From the NCBI RefSeq assembly GCF_007829875.1, contig NZ_VIWV01000001.1, positions 992,001 through 1,056,000 of the forward strand: DNA of 64,000 nt, given 5' to 3'. This document shows positions 61,717-64,000 of this stretch, in pieces. A program made the translations under genes and the position numbers. Numbering within the stretch: position 1 is the first letter of the stretch; every line of letters begins with the position of its first letter. This DNA is from Streptomyces capillispiralis (lineage in GTDB: Bacteria; Actinomycetota; Actinomycetes; Streptomycetales; Streptomycetaceae). A model generated the notes under the pieces. That model was not told the origin of the DNA and made no database searches. It saw only the letters and a program-made list of their open reading frames with translations.

Positions 61717-63792
61717 ATGAGCACGCAGCCACCCCACCGACTGGACTGGACCGATCTGGACCGGCGTGCCGTCGACACCGCCCGTCTGCTGGCCGCCGAT
61801 GCCGTGCAGCGGGTCGGCAACGGCCACCCGGGCACCGCGATGAGCCTGGCCCCGGCCGCCTACACGATCTTTCAGAAGCTGATGCGGCACGACCCGGCCG
61901 ACCCCGAGTGGACCGGTCGTGACCGCTTCGTCCTCTCCCCCGGCCACACCTCGCTGACCCTCTACACGCAGCTGTACCTCGCCGGCTACGAACTGGGCCT
62001 CGACGACCTCAAGGCGTTCCGCACCCACGGCTCCAGGACACCCGGGCACCCGGAGTACGGCCACACCGCCGGGGTCGAGACCACCACGGGACCGCTCGGC
62101 CAGGGCGTGGCCAACGCCGTCGGCATGGCGATGGCCGCCCGCTTCGAGCGCGGCCTGTTCGACCCGGACGCGCCCACGGGCCGGTCCCCCTTCGACCACA
62201 CCGTCTGGGCGGTCGTCTCCGACGGCGACCTCCAGGAGGGCGTCTCCGCCGAGGCCTCCTCGCTGGCCGGCCACCAGAAGCTCGGCGGCCTGGTGCTGCT
62301 CTACGACGACAACCACATCTCCATCGAGGGGGACACCGCCACCGCCTTCTCGGAGGACGTGCTCAAGCGGTACGAGGCCTACGGCTGGCACGTGGAGCGC
62401 GTCGCGCCGCGCGAGGACGGCGACATCGACGTGCACGCCCTGTACGCGGCGCTGGTCTCGGCGCGCGCGGAGACCGGGCGGCCCTCGATCATCGCGATGC
62501 GCACCGTCATCGCCTGGCCCGCCCCCCACGCGCGGAACACCGAGGCGTCGCACGGCTCGGCCCTCGGCGCGGAGGAGGTGGCCGCCACCAAGCGTCTCCT
62601 CGGCTTCGACCCCGAGCGGGACTTCCAGGTCGCCGACGAGGTCCTCGCCCACACCCGCCGGGCGCTGGACCGGGGCGCCGAGGCGCACGCGGCCTGGGAC
62701 AGGAGCATCGCCGGCTGGCGCGAGGCGAACCCGGAGCGCGCCGAGCTGTTCGACCGGGTCGTGGCAGGGCGGCTGCCCGACGGCTGGGAGGACGCCGTCC
62801 CGGTGTTCGAACCCGGCCGGTCGGTCGCCACCCGGGCCGCCTCCGGCAAGGTCCTCCAGGCACTGGGTGCGGTCCTGCCGGAGCTGTGGGGCGGCTCCGC
62901 CGACCTGGCGGGCTCCAACAACACCACCATCGACAAGACGTCGTCGTTCCTCCCCGCGGGCAACCCGCTGCCGCAGGCCGACCCGTACGGCCGTACGGTC
63001 CACTTCGGCATCCGCGAGTTCTCGATGGCCGCGGAGATGAACGGCATCGCCCTGCACGGCAACACACGCGTCTACGGCGGCACCTTCCTGGTGTTCTCCG
63101 ACTACATGCGCAACGCCGTCCGCATGTCCGCCCTGATGCAGCTTCCGGTGACGTTCGTGTGGACGCACGACTCCATCGGCCTCGGCGAGGACGGCCCGAC
63201 GCACCAGCCGGTCGAGCACCTGGCCTCGCTGCGCGCCATCCCGGGGCTGAACGTCGTCCGCCCGGCGGACGCCAACGAGACCGCGATCGCCTGGGCGGAG
63301 ATCATGAAGCGGCACACCACCCGTCCGGCCCCGCACGGACTGGCGCTCACCCGTCAGGGCGTACCGACGTACCCGCCGAACCCCGACGCGGCGAAGGGCG
63401 GTTACGTGCTGGCCGAGGCGTCCGGCGGGGCCCCGGAGGTGATCCTGATCGCCACCGGCTCCGAGGTCCGGCTCGCCGTCGCCGCACGGGACGTGCTGGA
63501 GGTCGACGGGATCGCCACCCGGGTGGTGTCGATGCCGTCCGTGGAGTGGTTCGAGGAGCAGCCGCGCGCCTACCGCGAGCGGGTCCTGCCGCCGTCCGTG
63601 AGGGCCCGCGTTGCGGTCGAGGCCGGAGTGGGACTGACGTGGTACCGGTTCACGGGTGACGCGGGACGCATCGTCTCCCTCGAACACTTCGGCGCCTCCG
63701 CCGACGCCGAGACCCTGTTCGCCGCCTACGGCTTCACCCCCGACGACGTCGTGGCCGCCGCCAGGGAATCACTGGCCGCCGCACGCGGTTGA
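61717..63792 (+). CDS. tkt: Transketolase
   Basis: A 691-residue thiamine-diphosphate enzyme of the pentose phosphate pathway. Substrate and cofactor motifs are all present: [31 protein letters not shown], the TPP/Mg motif [19 protein letters not shown] with [30 protein letters not shown] and [23 protein letters not shown] 61717 is preferred to TTG 61711. Transaldolase follows after 19 bases, so this is the usual tkt-tal pair. Confidence 0.95.
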   Translation: MSTQPPHRLDWTDLDRRAVDTARLLAADAVQRVGNGHPGTAMSLAPAAYTIFQKLMRHDPADPEWTGRDRFVLSPGHTSLTLYTQLYLAGYELGLDDLKAFRTHGSRTPGHPEYGHTAGVETTTGPLGQGVANAVGMAMAARFERGLFDPDAPTGRSPFDHTVWAVVSDGDLQEGVSAEASSLAGHQKLGGLVLLYDDNHISIEGDTATAFSEDVLKRYEAYGWHVERVAPREDGDIDVHALYAALVSARAETGRPSIIAMRTVIAWPAPHARNTEASHGSALGAEEVAATKRLLGFDPERDFQVADEVLAHTRRALDRGAEAHAAWDRSIAGWREANPERAELFDRVVAGRLPDGWEDAVPVFEPGRSVATRAASGKVLQALGAVLPELWGGSADLAGSNNTTIDKTSSFLPAGNPLPQADPYGRTVHFGIREFSMAAEMNGIALHGNTRVYGGTFLVFSDYMRNAVRMSALMQLPVTFVWTHDSIGLGEDGPTHQPVEHLASLRAIPGLNVVRPADANETAIAWAEIMKRHTTRPAPHGLALTRQGVPTYPPNPDAAKGGYVLAEASGGAPEVILIATGSEVRLAVAARDVLEVDGIATRVVSMPSVEWFEEQPRAYRERVLPPSVRARVAVEAGVGLTWYRFTGDAGRIVSLEHFGASADAETLFAAYGFTPDDVVAAARESLAAARG

Positions 63793-63811
63793 CGCGACCG
63801 CGAGAAAGAAG

Positions 63812-64000
63812 ATGATCAATGTGAACGAAGCAACCGCGAACGCGGGAGCACTGAAACGACTGGCCGACGAGGGGGTGTCGGTCTGGCTGGACGACCTGTC
63901 CCGGGAGCGCCTCGCCTCGGGCACCCTGGCCGCGCTCGTCGAGGCCGGGACCGTGGTCGGTGTCACCACCAACCCGTCGATCTTCCAGGCCGCCATCGGG
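63812..64000 (+). CDS. tal: Transaldolase, 3' truncated by the window edge
   Basis: The first 63 residues of transaldolase are visible: [21 protein letters not shown] and [15 protein letters not shown], the latter being the conserved N-terminal TNP motif. ATG 63812 follows GAGAAAGA. It transfers a dihydroxyacetone unit between sugar phosphates, partnering the transketolase directly upstream. The frame remains open at base 64000. Confidence 0.9.
   Translation, partial: MINVNEATANAGALKRLADEGVSVWLDDLSRERLASGTLAALVEAGTVVGVTTNPSIFQAAIG

Overview
The window is chromosomal DNA of a Streptomyces or close relative. The base composition is very GC-rich, codons have almost uniform G/C third positions, GTG starts and GTGA/ATGA stop-start overlaps are common, and the gene content is typical of the genus (WhiB-like protein, PcaV-type MarR regulator with a pca operon, small two-domain laccase, Sfp-type PPTase, MsiK-style ABC importers without their own ATPase, transketolase/transaldolase pair). 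The gene order recalls from memory the SCO66xx-67xx arm region of S. coelicolor; no alignment was run. No rRNA, complete tRNA, CRISPR array, prophage or transposase was seen.

Layout. 0-8.3 kb: short UvrA-like ATPase, dimethylargininase-type hydrolase, acyl-ACP desaturase behind three tandem palindromic operators, a decayed SDR gene beside a large hairpin, a WhiB-like protein, a double-VOC protein, a LacI regulator and a Tat-exported small laccase. 8.4-13.2 kb: a two-gene secreted operon, ThuA/PQQ-type sugar dehydrogenase followed by cupredoxin/OmpL47/DUF1080, divergent from the laccase. 13.3-17.9 kb: stand-alone LigD-type polymerase and ATP-dependent ligase (divergent), a zinc alcohol dehydrogenase and a DUF3048 lipoprotein. 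17.9-23.8 kb: pcaV with the divergent, translationally coupled pcaI-J-H-G-B-L operon for protocatechuate breakdown; pcaF is missing. 23.9-31.2 kb: a large LAL-like ATPase without its DNA-binding end, a DUF2510 membrane-anchored protein, a TetR regulator, and a PAP2 phosphatase/DMT permease pair.

31.2-42 kb: secreted phospholipase C, a gene relic, then a glucan/maltose-type sugar locus (GH87-like alpha-1,3-glucanase, GH13 alpha-glucosidase, two permeases, solute-binding lipoprotein, LacI regulator). 42-47.4 kb: a six-gene overlapping operon for 4-hydroxyproline catabolism (three-part D-hydroxyproline dehydrogenase, HPC deaminase, epimerase, GntR). 47.5-53 kb: an MmyB-like ligand domain without HTH, an XRE/ImmA-like pair, a small unknown protein, a PPTase coupled to a metallophosphoesterase, and an ATP-grasp ligase. 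53.1-64 kb: GH4 glycosidase, a two-component system with an MMPL exporter, GH16 beta-glucanase with its own LacI-type palindrome, an AraC regulator, transketolase and the start of transaldolase.

Taken together this is an accessory nutrient-utilisation region. It covers aromatic acids, hydroxyproline, alpha- and beta-glucans and phospholipids, each with a local regulator, with pentose-phosphate enzymes at the right end. The least explained unit is the secreted redox operon next to the laccase.
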